A stretch of DNA of 64,000 bases, from positions 372,001 to 436,000 of the forward strand of contig JADJOV010000001.1 in NCBI GenBank assembly GCA_016713585.1. Reading direction: 5' to 3'. The notes under the pieces were generated by a model, which worked only from the letters and a program-made list of their open reading frames with translations, was not told where the DNA came from and did not search any database. The translations under genes and the position numbers were made by a program. Shown one piece after another: positions 8,870-18,029 of this stretch. Positions within the stretch are counted from its first letter, which is position 1; every line of letters starts with the position of its first letter. The stretch is from Bdellovibrionales bacterium (GTDB lineage: Bacteria; Bdellovibrionota; Bdellovibrionia; Bdellovibrionales; Bdellovibrionaceae).

Positions 8870-9350
8870 ATGTGGGTATCATTTTTGAAAGCGTCAAATA
8901 TACTGGGCATTTGTTTCCAATTTCATTTCTTCGGATTTTTTAGGGGCATTGTATTTCCAACAGGGTCTGGAAAAGCTGAATGGTGATTTTCTCACTCGAC
9001 CTCGATTGGCCGAACAAATTTCGAATTGGCTGCCGGCCAGTTCGGCTCCCGTCTGGTACAAGTATTTTATAGGCAACCAGATTATTCCTCATTGGCAAAC
9101 AGCGGCTTTTATAATTATAGGTCTTGAGCTGGCAATTGGCATTTCATACATTTTAGGCTACGTGGTGAGACCTATGGCTCTTGTCGCAGTTCTTCTTTGT
9201 TTTAATTTAATCTTCTTCTATGGTCCAGCTTCAGAAGAGCTTTTAAAAATCTTTGTTGCGGTTCATTTTGTTTTGGCCTGGGTTGGAGCTGGACGATGTC
9301 TCGGGTTTGATTACTATTTCTTTAAGCGTCGACGCGGAATTTGGTGGTAG
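8870..9350 (+). pseudogene. DoxX-like membrane protein, N-terminal frameshift
   Basis: The main frame from 8949 encodes FQQGLEKLNG and three hydrophobic helices, as in small DoxX/DoxD quinol-oxidase-like membrane proteins. The frame remains open upstream to about 8889. Removing one A from the AAA at 8888-8890 joins it to ATG 8870 (MWVSFLK...), seven bases after the nth stop, giving 159 residues with a full first membrane helix. The thiB gene starts eight bases after its stop. Function inferred only from family resemblance; the role in the thiamine operon is unclear. Confidence 0.55.
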
Positions 9351-9357
9351 GTCATTC

Positions 9358-10395
9358 ATGAAGCATTTTTTGTTATATTTGACGTCTGTTTTTTTGATTC
9401 TCTTTGTTATTGTCATTAATAGAAACCAGAAGGTCCAGGTTCGTCATCAGAAGGCAGTTGTCAGAATTTTCAGCTACTCTTCCTTCACTGGGAGGAGTGG
9501 ACCAGGGCCTCGGTTGAAAGAAGAGTTTGAAAAAACTTGTGCCTGCATTGTTGAGTTTATTGATGGAAATGACTCCGGAGTTCTTCTGCAGAAGCTTAAG
9601 CTCGAAGGTGATAGCCTTGGCGCGGATTTGGTTATTGGATTTGATCAGTATGATTTGCAGAAAGCCTTGGCGGAAATTAAGTGGCGCCAGCTTGATTTTT
9701 CGAATCTGGATGTCGATCCAGAGATTAAGCCCGTTCTTTCAAACAGCTATTTTGTTCCGTACGATTGGGGAGTTCTTTCCTTTGTCGGTCGAAAGAGCGA
9801 ACTGAAGGAAGTCCCTGAAAGTCTTGATGACCTTCTTAAGTCTGAATTTACTAAGAAAATTGCGCTTGAAGATCCCCGTTATAGCTCGCCGGGAATGCAG
9901 TTTCTTTTTTGGGTGATTCGCTCAAAAGGAGAAGAGGACGGCTTTAAGTATTTGCGTAAAATGATGGAGCAAGCCCATAGTTTTGCCCCATCCTGGTCGA
10001 CAGCCTACGGTCTTTTTCAAAAAAAACAGGCACTCTTGGCGTTTTCGTATTTAACATCGCCATTATATCATTTAATTGAGGAAAAGAATTCGGATTACGT
10101 TGCGCTCGAATTTAAGGAACCCCATCCTGTTCAATTCGAGTTTGTTGGAATTCCAGATTTGTGTACACAATGTGGGCTTTCTGAGAAATTTGTTAATCTG
10201 ATGTTGTCCATCGAGGGACAAAGGATGATAATGAATCGAAATTATATGTTTCCAGTGGTTAAAGCCGCGAAAGAGGGAACTCCTTTCGCTCAATTGGTTC
10301 CAAAAAATTTAATGAAGTTCGAAATTCCTTCAATTAACGAAATTGATCGATTTATCAAGCACTGGTCGGATCTTCGACGGAGTGAAAGTCTTTAA
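9358..10395 (+). CDS. thiB: Thiamine ABC transporter substrate-binding protein
   Basis: 345 residues with an N-terminal hydrophobic signal/anchor (residues 4-19). The segments SYSSFTGRSGPGP, WSTAYGLF and FSYLTSPLYHLIEEK align by eye with TbpA/ThiB of E. coli (TYDSFAADWGPGP, WSEAYGLF, LSYTTSPAYHILEEK). It binds thiamine or its phosphates in the periplasm and delivers it to ThiPQ. ATG 9358 follows GGTGGTAGG. The stop overlaps the permease start by one base, indicating one operon. No TPP riboswitch was recognised upstream of the operon. Confidence 0.85.
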   Translation: MKHFLLYLTSVFLILFVIVINRNQKVQVRHQKAVVRIFSYSSFTGRSGPGPRLKEEFEKTCACIVEFIDGNDSGVLLQKLKLEGDSLGADLVIGFDQYDLQKALAEIKWRQLDFSNLDVDPEIKPVLSNSYFVPYDWGVLSFVGRKSELKEVPESLDDLLKSEFTKKIALEDPRYSSPGMQFLFWVIRSKGEEDGFKYLRKMMEQAHSFAPSWSTAYGLFQKKQALLAFSYLTSPLYHLIEEKNSDYVALEFKEPHPVQFEFVGIPDLCTQCGLSEKFVNLMLSIEGQRMIMNRNYMFPVVKAAKEGTPFAQLVPKNLMKFEIPSINEIDRFIKHWSDLRRSESL

Positions 10396-11859
10396 TGATT
10401 CGGATCACCCAAAGAGTGTTAGTTCTATCGCTATTGCTTTTGCCCTTTTTTGGGTTGCTGATGGAAATGGATCTAGATATTCACCTAGACTGGGACGAAT
10501 TGGGTTGGGCTTTAAAAAACACACTTTTGCAGGCTCTTGGATCAACAGGTGTGACTCTCTTTTTAGGTCTTTTGGGAAGCTTTGGACTCCTCTGGCTTGA
10601 TGCTAAGGGATTTTCAAGAACATTAAAATGGATCGAGGGGGGCTTGCTCCTGCCAAGTCTTTTGCCGAGCCTTTATGTGATTCTAGCTTCGATGCAAATG
10701 GTGGATCCCTTTCCAATGGGGCGGATTGGAATTATTTTTGTTCATACGATGATGAACTTTGGGATGATAGCAGTGATACTCTCTCAAATTCTTCGCCGCC
10801 AAATCGTTAATCTCAGCGAGACCGCCCTGATTTTGGGTGTTGGTTTCTGGAAATTCCTTGGTCGAGCCGTTATTCCGTTATTGAGTCGAGATCTCTTTAG
10901 ACTTGGTTTCTTCATCTTTGCGCTTTGTTTTACAAGCTTTGCTGTTCCCTTGACGGTTGGAGGAGGACGGGGGACCACCATTGAAGTGCTTATCTTTGAG
11001 AAACTTCGATATGATTTGAATTGGAATCAGGCCGTCACACTCTCGCTGTTACAGATATTTTTTTCTCCTTGGTTTGTCGTTGATGGGAACTCGTTCGGAA
11101 GGGGGTTTCAGTCCACAGAGGCGGTCCGTGAAAATTCTTCCTCAGCTTTGGTGTTTAGTTGTCGTTCTTTTTCTGACTCTCTGGCTCTATGGCTCTTTTT
11201 TTCTGGGCGTTGTAGAAGGATTGGTGCATCTTCGATCCCTCTTTGAAATTAAAGAAGCCCTTCTATTTGCGATGCTTAATACCTACCTGATTGCCCTTAT
11301 TGGCGGAGCGGTCCTTTGCATGAGCTATCTATTTTTGGCCTTCCTCTGGCCTGATCGGTGGATTGAACGAATTATGGGTGGTTTTGTTTCCCCAAGCACA
11401 GTTATGATAGGTTTCGGTCTGATTCTTGTTTCGCAAAAATTGGGAATCCTAAATGAGTGGGTTCGCTTGGGCTTTGGATTTTGGATCCTTTTTTTCCCCA
11501 CCCTTTTTCGTTGGGGGGGGCTGAGTGAGTTAAAAATGCTTGAAGCTCAAATTCAAAATGCTCAAATCTTGGGAGCCGGGCCATGGAAAATTTTTTCTGA
11601 AGTGACCTTCCCACAGGTTTTAGCGCGCGCCACCTGGCTGGGTGGAGTGGGGGCCTTCTGGATAGCTGGTGAATTTGCCCTTTCTCGATTACTTATGAAT
11701 CAAGACCGCACACTCGGTCTTATCGCGCAGAGTTTTCTATCAAGTTATCGATTAAGTTTAGGAACCCTTCTCTGCGCTTTGATGATACTCTGCGGGCTTG
11801 TGGCCTTTTTGACCCTGCGAGGAATAGACTATGTCTACAGTCGAAAATTTGATAATTAA
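10395..11859 (+). pseudogene. thiP: Thiamine ABC permease, one frameshift
   Basis: The first frame (10395 to about 11060) and the second (to 11859) are both strongly hydrophobic and together give 487 residues with about twelve membrane helices, the length of a ThiP double permease. Each half has an EAA-type loop (ETALILGVGFWKFL; NAQILGAGPWKIF). Deleting one T from the T7 run at 11058-11064 joins LLQIFF to LLGLSLMG. Since the flanking thiB and thiQ are intact and both halves are well conserved, an indel error is likelier than inactivation. Confidence 0.75.
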
Positions 11860-12466
11860 GAGAAAGAATTTTGAAATTAATATCCCCTTCTGGACAATAT
11901 TAGACCAGGGAGTTCATGCCCTCTGGGGACCCTCAGGTTCAGGCAAAACAACGGTTCTTCGGGCCCTTCTTGGATTAGAAGAATCACCTTCCATGAGTTG
12001 GAGAATGGGGGAAATTGATTTAACCAAACTGGCGCCAGCCAAGCGGCGACTTGGAGTTGTCTTTCAAACCTTGGATCTTTTTCCGCATATGACGGCAAGG
12101 CAAAATATGGTTTTTGCAGCTGAAGCTCGGGGGATCGAGTCCGAGGAAGTTGACGCCAAAATTCAAAAATGGAGTCGCAAACTCAACATGGATTCCTTTC
12201 TGGATCGCAAGGCTTCTGTTTTGTCTGGCGGTGAACAGCAAAGGGTCGCTTTAGTTCGGGCACTGATCGGAAACCCTAGGATGCTCTTGCTGGACGAGCC
12301 ACTGAGTCACCTTGATCAGGCACTTCGTGGGGAAGCTCGAGATTTACTCAGAATGGTCATTGGTGAAGTGAAGATTCCGGTGATGTTGATTACCCATGAT
12401 GAACAGGATCTTCGAGATCTTGCGACGAAAGTGACGCATATTCAAAACGGACGTTTGGTTGATTAA
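11831..12466 (+). CDS. thiQ: Thiamine ABC transporter ATP-binding protein
   Basis: 211 residues. Walker A GPSGSGKTT at 33-41, Q-loop Q79, signature LSGGEQQR at 131-138, Walker B MLLLDEP at 151-157, and switch His in ITHDEQD. It powers the ThiB/ThiP importer. ATG 11831 overlaps the end of thiP by 29 bases, typical of coupled ABC operons. Assignment to thiamine rests on the ThiB neighbour; the ATPase alone would fit iron or polyamine importers. Confidence 0.85.
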   Translation: MSTVENLIIKRKNFEINIPFWTILDQGVHALWGPSGSGKTTVLRALLGLEESPSMSWRMGEIDLTKLAPAKRRLGVVFQTLDLFPHMTARQNMVFAAEARGIESEEVDAKIQKWSRKLNMDSFLDRKASVLSGGEQQRVALVRALIGNPRMLLLDEPLSHLDQALRGEARDLLRMVIGEVKIPVMLITHDEQDLRDLATKVTHIQNGRLVD

Positions 12467-12652
12467 GATCAACAAGACCCACCCATCCCCTGGTGATTTC
12501 CTTATCCACTGCTGCATTAGTTAATCTTTATTTTACCAGCTCTTGGCCAGGTGAATTTGTGCTGCTGAGTTTCGGTGCCTTCCAGAGCGAAGGGTCTCAA
12601 ATAATCTAAAAAGTTATTTTCGACAGGAATTGCTGTTCCTCAAATACAACTC

Positions 12653-12681
12653 TTGACGAGGTGATGTATAAGTGTTACACT
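12653..12681 (+). promoter_or_regulatory. Toxin-antitoxin promoter with overlapping operator
   Basis: TTGACG (12653-12658), exactly 17 bp, TACACT (12676-12681). The near-palindrome AGTGT-T-ACACT (12671-12681) covers the -10, as expected where the antitoxin represses its own operon. A ribosome site AAGGAG precedes the GTG start at 12713. Confidence 0.6.
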
Positions 12682-12712
12682 CACAATTGGTAAACAAACC
12701 AAGGAGAACTAT

Positions 12713-12934
12713 GTGCCCACAGCAAAGAAACGAATAAACTTAACTGTAGGAGATGATTTGTTTTTAGATCTCAAACACCTTGCGGAAAAAGAAAATACAT
12801 CGGTTGCGAGCGTGAGCCATGCTCTTCTTGAGCGAGCTCTTGAGCTTAAAGAGGATCACTATTTTTCTAAAGTTGGCGAAGATCGACTTGCAAAAAAATC
12901 AAAACGAATTTCACACAAGGATATCTGGGACTGA
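12713..12934 (+). CDS. Antitoxin, ribbon-helix-helix-like
   Basis: 73 residues starting at GTG (MPTAKKRINLTVGDDL), six bases after AAGGAG; the ATG two bases earlier is out of frame. The basic N-terminal strand followed by two helices fits a ribbon-helix-helix DNA-binding domain of ParD/RelB-like antitoxins, and the C-terminal tail (KKSKRISHKDIWD) would wrap the toxin. The stop TGA shares bases with the toxin ATG (ATG at 12934), as in most TA operons. Family subtype not determined. Confidence 0.75.
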   Translation: MPTAKKRINLTVGDDLFLDLKHLAEKENTSVASVSHALLERALELKEDHYFSKVGEDRLAKKSKRISHKDIWD

Positions 12935-13194
12935 TGTACACCATACAATATCTTGCTTCAGTCAAAGACGACTTAAAGGGTCTTTCAAAGTCTACAAAAG
13001 ATAAGTTAAAAAAGGCGATTGAAAAAAAGCTCATGATTAATCCAATAGAATTTGGAAAGCCCTTGCAGTACAGTTTAAAAGGTCTTCGGAGGCTAAGAGT
13101 GGAAGATTATAGAATTGTTTATCAAATCAATCTTGAAGCTAAGCTTGTTATAATTGTTAAAGTAGGTCACAGAAAAGAAGTTTATAACGACTAA
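12934..13194 (+). CDS. RelE/ParE superfamily toxin
   Basis: 86 residues. MYTIQYLASVKDDLKGL, the GKPLQYSLKGLRRLRVEDYRIVYQI core and KVGHRKEVYND at the end are the classical RelE/ParE fold landmarks. RelE members cleave mRNA at the ribosome and ParE members inhibit gyrase; the RKEVY ending with a conserved His-Arg is closer to RelE, but this is not decisive. Start overlaps the antitoxin stop. The gene is complete. Confidence 0.8.
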   Translation: MYTIQYLASVKDDLKGLSKSTKDKLKKAIEKKLMINPIEFGKPLQYSLKGLRRLRVEDYRIVYQINLEAKLVIIVKVGHRKEVYND

Positions 13195-13262
13195 AAACCA
13201 CGCCATTTGCCTCAGAACCGTTCGCCAATTTCATTATTTTGAAAACCGTGAGGCCAAAGTTC

Positions 13263-13284
13263 TGAACGCCTGAACGCCTGAACG
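13263..13284. repeat. Short tandem repeat TGAACGCC
   Basis: Two and three-quarter copies of the 8-mer TGAACGCC in the noncoding gap between the toxin gene and the Fic gene. The rest of that gap (13195-13392) holds nothing I can identify. Confidence 0.5.
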
Positions 13285-13392
13285 ATGGACGGACACCTGC
13301 CCAATGAATAAAATAATGCGCGTCGTACATTCACCGGGACATATCGTTGGTGTGCTCATCTCGTTTCCATTTCTCATAGCAAAGGTAAATCC

Positions 13393-14515
13393 TCAAGACC
13401 ATATCCTATACCTTATGCCGCGCCCCACACCTTCTTTTTCGAGATACCCATCACCCACTAAATTTCTGAGATGAACTTTCACAGTGTTACGGTTGGCGCC
13501 AGTGGCAGCCACGGCCTCGCCAATGGAGGTCGGCCCACGGCTTTTAATGAACTCAATAATCTGCAAGGACAATGGCGACATTTTGGTCGCTGCCAACTCA
13601 TCTTTCATCTTGGCTTCGAGCGCGACCTTTTGTTTCTGCATGGACTTGAGAAAGAACTCCAACCAGATGATGACGCCGCCAGGTTTCAGTTTTGATCTAG
13701 TCGGAGTCTTGGCGTTGATCTTTTCGAGTTCCGCCTGCCCACGGCGCAGTGCCAGGTAGTATGAGTCTTTGTTTTCCTCGATAACTCTTTCAAAAGAACT
13801 ATAGGGGACGTAGCTGTATCCCAACTGCAAGAGCAGCAACGTTGTAAGCCCACGTGATAGGCGGCCATTGCCATCCTGAAATGGATGGATGTGCAGAAAC
13901 ACCACCACAAACACGGCGACGATAAGCAGTGGGTGTAGTTCCTTGCGTTTGATTTGCGTGTTGGTCCATTCGATAAGTTCAGTCATTAACACTGGAGTAT
14001 CAAACGGCGTCGCCGTATGGAACATCACGCCCTTGCTTTTACCGTCAGGACCCAAGGCCTCCACGCTATTGGCGAACTTCTTTTAGTCCCCACGATGGCG
14101 GTCATCTTTGGTGCTGTATTTGAGCAAAACACTATGCAGCTGCTTGATATGATTTTCGGTAAACGGAATTTCTTTGTAGGAGGCAAAGATCATTTCCATC
14201 AGTTCCGCGTAGCCTGCGACCTCTTGTTCATCGCGTGACTTGAATGAGTAGGTTTTTCACACCGCGAAGCAGGGCTTCGACTTCGGAGTTGGTGAGCTTC
14301 ACGCCTTCGATACGGGTGCTGGATCCAACGGATTCAATGGTGGCCACCTGGCGGAGCGCCGCCAGCCTGTCGGGCGCTAGAGCCTGAGTGATGGCCCAAC
14401 GGCCTTTGAATTCATCAAGCTCACCGATAAGGCTCACGATCTCTTTGGTCAGTTGGTCTATCTTGGGTGCTTTCACATACCCAAGAAGATACCCATAAAT
14501 ACCCATAAAAGCCAC
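13393..14515 (-). pseudogene. Fic family protein, one frameshift and one stop
   Basis: The N-terminal part (14228-14515) contains SSTRIEG, matching the Fic inhibitory-helix motif (S/T)xxxE(G/N). The C-terminal part has the AMPylation core HPFQDGNGRLSR and a winged-helix DNA-binding end. One extra A in the A5 run near 14252 shifts the frame (GVK-TYSFKSRDEQEVAGYAEL on repair), and TAA at 14083-14085 replaces a probable Tyr in RHRGD-Y-KKFANSV. Repaired length is about 373 residues, normal for this class. Start is uncertain: ATG 14515 lies inside ATACCCA repeats and lacks a ribosome site; GTG 14476 would leave the repeats upstream. Codon choice looks slightly more GC-rich than neighbours, suggesting transfer. 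Whether it is truly dead depends on the two lesions. Confidence 0.7.
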
Positions 14516-14560
14516 AAGTATTGCTATTTACGGGTATCTATGGGTGTAATTATGGGTAAA
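14477..14560. promoter_or_regulatory. Inverted cluster of ATACCCA repeats at Fic start
   Basis: Three ATACCCA copies (14477, 14489, 14499, the latter two extended to ATACCCATAAA) face three inverted copies (GGGTAT at 14532, TATGGGT at 14539 and 14551). Spacing is about one helical turn within each arm. The cluster sits at the 5' end of the Fic gene, whose product ends in a winged helix, so an autoregulatory operator is plausible. Confidence 0.45.
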
Positions 14561-14838
14561 AGCTAGACAAAAGACCTATGCCTGCGGGCAGAAAATATTT
14601 CGTATATCGAAGCAGATTCGATCGCTTTTTTCGTGACCCTCCAAATCAGGAAAATCCGTCAAAATTCCAACCTCGACGCTCGGTGTTTTGTTCGTCAGAG
14701 CCTGGACGAGACCAGCCAAAGCTCAATCAACTCACACCAATTGATTCTGGTAGAGCTTTCAAGTTCAAAGACCAGTTGGCATTTTGGTTGCTGAGGATCT
14801 TTGTGTAAAGCTCTGTCAAAATTATATTGGGGGAAGGC
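14561..14838. other. Gap before fliL with no recognised gene
   Basis: A 76-codon open frame exists (14578-14808) but has no ribosome site or family resemblance. The only feature I can support is the sigma-54-like promoter near its end. Confidence 0.4.
14776..14792 (+). promoter_or_regulatory. Candidate sigma-54 promoter of flagellar operon
   Basis: TTGGCATTTTGGTTGCT matches the RpoN consensus (YTGGCAC-N5-TTGCW) except for the base after TGGCA. The essential GG (14778-14779) and GC (14790-14791) are separated by exactly ten bases. Transcription would start near 14803, 36 bases before the fliL GTG. Confidence 0.55.
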
Positions 14839-15396
14839 GTGGCCGAAGAAAAAGCAGTTGTCCAGGAGGTTGCAAGCAGTTCACCGGCACCTTCGGGTCA
14901 GAAGCCGGTTTTATTTATCATCCTGGCGATTGTAAATATGGCTGTCGTGGCCGGGGTTGGTTTTATGGTCTGGCAAGGCAAGAAAAAAGAAGCGGCCGAA
15001 CCAAAAATTGAACATGTGATTAAGGGAGAAGCAGAGACTCAGGCGAGTGAAGCGAAAACGGAGAAGGAATTCGTTGGGCGAGTTGTGCCACTCGAAACAT
15101 TTATTGTTAATTTGGCTGGAACAAAGGGTCGCAAGGTTGCGAAAGTGAATATTGAATTGGAGCTCAAAGACCTTAATGGAAATGTTGCCGATGAGATAGA
15201 CAAGCGGAAAGCTCAGGTTCGGGATATTATCATCATCCTACTATCTGCAAAATCCTATGAGGAGGTTTCGACCCGCGAAGGCAAGGACAATCTTCGTGCC
15301 GAGATCAAAGATACCATCAACTCCTTTTTGACCAAGGGCAAGATTTCAAGCGTCTATTTTACGGAGTTTATTTACAACCAAACGAGGTTGAAGTGA
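14839..15396 (+). CDS. fliL: Flagellar basal body-associated protein FliL
   Basis: 185 residues: a short cytoplasmic tail, one membrane helix (about 24-45, LFIILAIVNMAVVAGVGFMVW), then the periplasmic FliL domain with VVPLETFIVNLAG and the INSFLTKGKISSVYFTEF end, which places it beside the stator. The GTG at 14839 follows GGGGGA by four bases; a TTG four codons earlier lies in that ribosome site. The stop overlaps the fliM start. First gene of the fliLMNOPQR-flhBAFG-fliA operon, behind a sigma-54-like promoter. Confidence 0.9.
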   Translation: MAEEKAVVQEVASSSPAPSGQKPVLFIILAIVNMAVVAGVGFMVWQGKKKEAAEPKIEHVIKGEAETQASEAKTEKEFVGRVVPLETFIVNLAGTKGRKVAKVNIELELKDLNGNVADEIDKRKAQVRDIIIILLSAKSYEEVSTREGKDNLRAEIKDTINSFLTKGKISSVYFTEFIYNQTRLK

Positions 15397-16402
15397 ATCA
15401 GGTTCTCTCGCAAAATGAAGTTGATGCGCTCCTAGCGGCCGTTTCTGATGGCGAAGTGGCTTCGAATGATTCGTCCGCGTCGCCTGCAGGTGGTGGCAAA
15501 GCAGGGGTTTCTGTCGATGACAGAAAAATCATGCCATATGATCTCACGAGTCAGGATCGAATCATCAGGGGAAGACTTCCTCAGCTTGAGGTGATTTACG
15601 AAAAATTTATGCGCTCTTTTCGGGTGTCGCTATCCAGTGCCCTTAGAAAAATCGCGTCGATTGCCCTGACAAGTACAGAGTTCCTAAAGTTCGGAGAGTT
15701 TATTAACACCCTGCCAATGCCAACCTGTATGAGTGTTCTTCGTTTCGGAAATTTGCGTGGTTCGGCACTGCTGGTTATTGAAAGCAAACTTGCGTATGCA
15801 TTGGTGGATAGTTTTTTTGGGGCGCCGATCGTCCCTATTCCAAAATTGACGGAAAGGATTTCACGCCAATTGAATTATCGATTGTTCGAAAAGTCGTCGA
15901 ACTTGCAATCAACGACTTAGAGGTCGCTTGGTCATCTATAGAAAAAATCGGTTGCAGTTTTGTTCGAACTGAGGTCAATCCTCAGTTTGTTGGAATCGTT
16001 CCACCAACAGATGTCGTAATAGCATCAACTTTTGATGTCGAACTAGAAAATGCGACTGGCACCATCTCGATGGTTATCCCGTATGCCACCATCGAGCCGA
16101 TCAAGCAGAAACTCTCGACTGGGTTTCAAGTAGAATCTGACCAAACTGATAAGCGCCTCTGGACGGCGATTATCAAAGAGCAGCTTTTGGATACAGCTCT
16201 CGATATTAAGGTGAATCTTGGAGAGACGCAGATACTCTTGGAAGACCTAATGACCTTGAAGGTCGGTGACGTCATTCCACTCACTCAAGACGCAACAGGT
16301 GAGCTCGACATTCAATTTGAAGAAGTTAGAAAGTTTAAGGGTTATTACGGAAATCACCATGGGACGGTCGCAGTGCAAATCACTCGTCCCATTGAGAAGT
16401 AA
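15393..16402 (+). pseudogene. fliM: Flagellar motor switch protein FliM, one frameshift
   Basis: Starts at GTG 15393 (MNQVLSQNEVDALLAAV, the CheY-P binding EIDALL-type peptide). The middle CheC-like domain and C-terminal SpoA domain follow. Adding one G to the GGGG run at 15819-15822 restores SFFGG-ADRPYSKIDGKDFTPIE, a conserved FliM stretch, and yields 336 residues, normal length. Without repair, translation stops at 15920. FliM forms the C-ring that reverses the motor. All other regions are conserved, so an indel error is likely. Confidence 0.85.
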
Positions 16403-16417
16403 GCACGGAGGAAGAAG

Positions 16418-16792
16418 ATGGCTGATGATTTAGAGAATTTGGCAGAGCGTTTGGCTCAAGAGGCTGAAGCAATGGTTGAGCCCGCTGCCCCTCCGAAATT
16501 GACAGAGGTTCCCGCTCCAGGTTCGGGTAAAGATCGGAATTTGAATTTGATCTTAGACATTCCATTGCGAGTGACTGTCGAACTTGGCAGAACAAAAATG
16601 CCGGTCAGTGAGTTGCTGAACCTGACCCAAGGAAGCGTCATTGAACTTAACAAACTGGCCGGAGAACCCATGGAGGTTCTGGTCAACGACAAGCTGATCG
16701 CTCGAGGAGAAGCTGTCGTCGTCAACGAAAAATTTGGTGTTCGTTTAACCGACGTAATTTCGCCTTCAGAGCGAGTGGAGCAACTCAAGTGA
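16418..16792 (+). CDS. fliN: Flagellar motor switch protein FliN
   Basis: 124 residues with the SpoA/FliN domain: LDIPLRVTVELGRTKMPVSELLNL, GSVIELNKLAGEPMEVLVN, and the VNEKFGVRLTDVIS end. It pairs with FliM in the C-ring. The N-terminal 45 residues are an acidic, Ala/Pro-rich extension, usual for the family. ATG 16418 follows GGAGGAAGAAG. The stop overlaps the fliO GTG. Confidence 0.93.
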   Translation: MADDLENLAERLAQEAEAMVEPAAPPKLTEVPAPGSGKDRNLNLILDIPLRVTVELGRTKMPVSELLNLTQGSVIELNKLAGEPMEVLVNDKLIARGEAVVVNEKFGVRLTDVISPSERVEQLK

Positions 16793-17277
16793 GGATTCTT
16801 TTCTTCGTATTTATTCTTTTTGTTGGAACGACCTCATGGTCAGAGACAAATTTGAGCGAAGATCAAATTCCAATTAACTTGGAAGCCACAAAGCCAACAC
16901 AAACGACGGAGAATCCGATTTTCAGACTGATAGCATCTCTTTCGATTGTGGGAATCCTAGTGGCTGGTGGGGTTCTCTTAATCAAAAAGAAAGGGTTCAA
17001 AAAAAGCCTTCTTAAGGAAAATCAGATTAAGATCCTGACTCAACACTATCTTGGCCCAAAGAAAAGTTTGGCCATCGTTCGGGTCGCGGGAGAATCCATT
17101 CTGATCGGTATTACTGATCAGGCAATTTCTCACATCAAGACGCTCTCGCTTTTGGATGATGAAATTCCAGAGTCCCCACCAAAAGAGTTTGAAGGACTCA
17201 TCAAGGAAGAAGATTTTTCTATGAAGGGTATCAAAGATATCGTAGGTCACAAAATGAAAAACATGAGGTCCTTATAG
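16789..17277 (+). CDS. fliO: Flagellar biosynthesis protein FliO
   Basis: 162 residues: a signal-like first helix, a membrane helix at about 44-65 (LIASLSIVGILVAGGVLLI), then the cytoplasmic FliO domain with QHYLGPKKSLAIVRVAGESILIGIT, the family's hallmark. GTG 16789 overlaps the fliN stop. FliO assists FliP assembly in the export gate. The C-terminal tail is poorly conserved, as expected. Confidence 0.85.
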   Translation: MRILFFVFILFVGTTSWSETNLSEDQIPINLEATKPTQTTENPIFRLIASLSIVGILVAGGVLLIKKKGFKKSLLKENQIKILTQHYLGPKKSLAIVRVAGESILIGITDQAISHIKTLSLLDDEIPESPPKEFEGLIKEEDFSMKGIKDIVGHKMKNMRSL

Positions 17278-18020
17278 TGAGATCAGTCAAATTCGGAATG
17301 TTGTTTTTTGTTTTCCTTGGCGCCCTGGCAGCTCATGCACAGGTGACTCTTCCTCAAGTGAATTTGGGATTCAAAACCACGGACAATCCTCAGGAAATTG
17401 TCAGTGCAATTCGCTTAGTTCTTATGCTCACGGTGCTGACCCTAGCACCAGCCATATTGATAATGATGACCGGCTTTACGAGAATTCTTATTGTTTTTTC
17501 ATTCTTACGCCAGGCGATGGGTGTCCCTCAGCTGCCGCCCAATCAGCTCTTGGTTGGCTTGTCCTTATTCTTGACATTTTTCATTATGGGGCCGGCCTTT
17601 CAAGAAATAAACACTCAAAGTCTTCAGCCTTTTATGAATAACAAAATTTCGCAGGACGTAGCCATTGAAAAAGGTCTAGCTCCTTTACGAAAATTTATGT
17701 TCACCCAAACCCGGGAGCAAGATCTCGGACTTTTTATTAGACTCTCAAAAGTAGAAAAACCGAAAACTCGAGCCGATGTGCCGACGATTGTTTTGGTGCC
17801 TGCCTTCATATTGTCTGAGCTCAAGACAGCCTTTCAGATTGGCTTCATTATTTTCTTACCATTTTTGATCATCGATATTGTGGCTTCAAGTGTGCTGATG
17901 GCTATGGGAATGATGATGTAGCCTCCGGTTGTGGTTTCGTTACCGTTTAAAATTATGCTTTTTGTTTTGGTCGATGGTTGGGGTTTGTTGATTGGTTCAA
18001 TGGTTAAAAGTTTCGGGTAG
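17277..18020 (+). CDS. fliP: Flagellar export gate FliP, in-frame TAG
   Basis: Signal peptide (residues 1-21), then GFTRILIVFSFLRQAMGVPQLPPNQ and the conserved helices through FLIIDIVASSVLMAMGMMM. A TAG at 17919-17921 replaces a hydrophobic residue, after which the same frame continues with PPVVVSLPFKIMLFVLVDGW, the unmistakable FliP ending, to a second TAG at 18018-18020. Full length would be 247 residues, the normal size. Truncation at 17921 would remove the last membrane helix and should kill export. A TTG-to-TAG base error is the simplest reading. GTG start at 17277 overlaps the fliO stop. Confidence 0.85.
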
Positions 18021-18029
18021 GAGTTGTAA

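Noticed and set aside
8864..9357. TPP riboswitch before thiBPQ
   Set aside because: No CUGAGA...ACCUGA-type thi-box pattern was seen upstream of the thiamine transporter genes.
14578..14808. 76-codon open frame before fliL
   Set aside because: No ribosome site, no recognisable domain, and it contains the sigma-54-like promoter; treated as noncoding.
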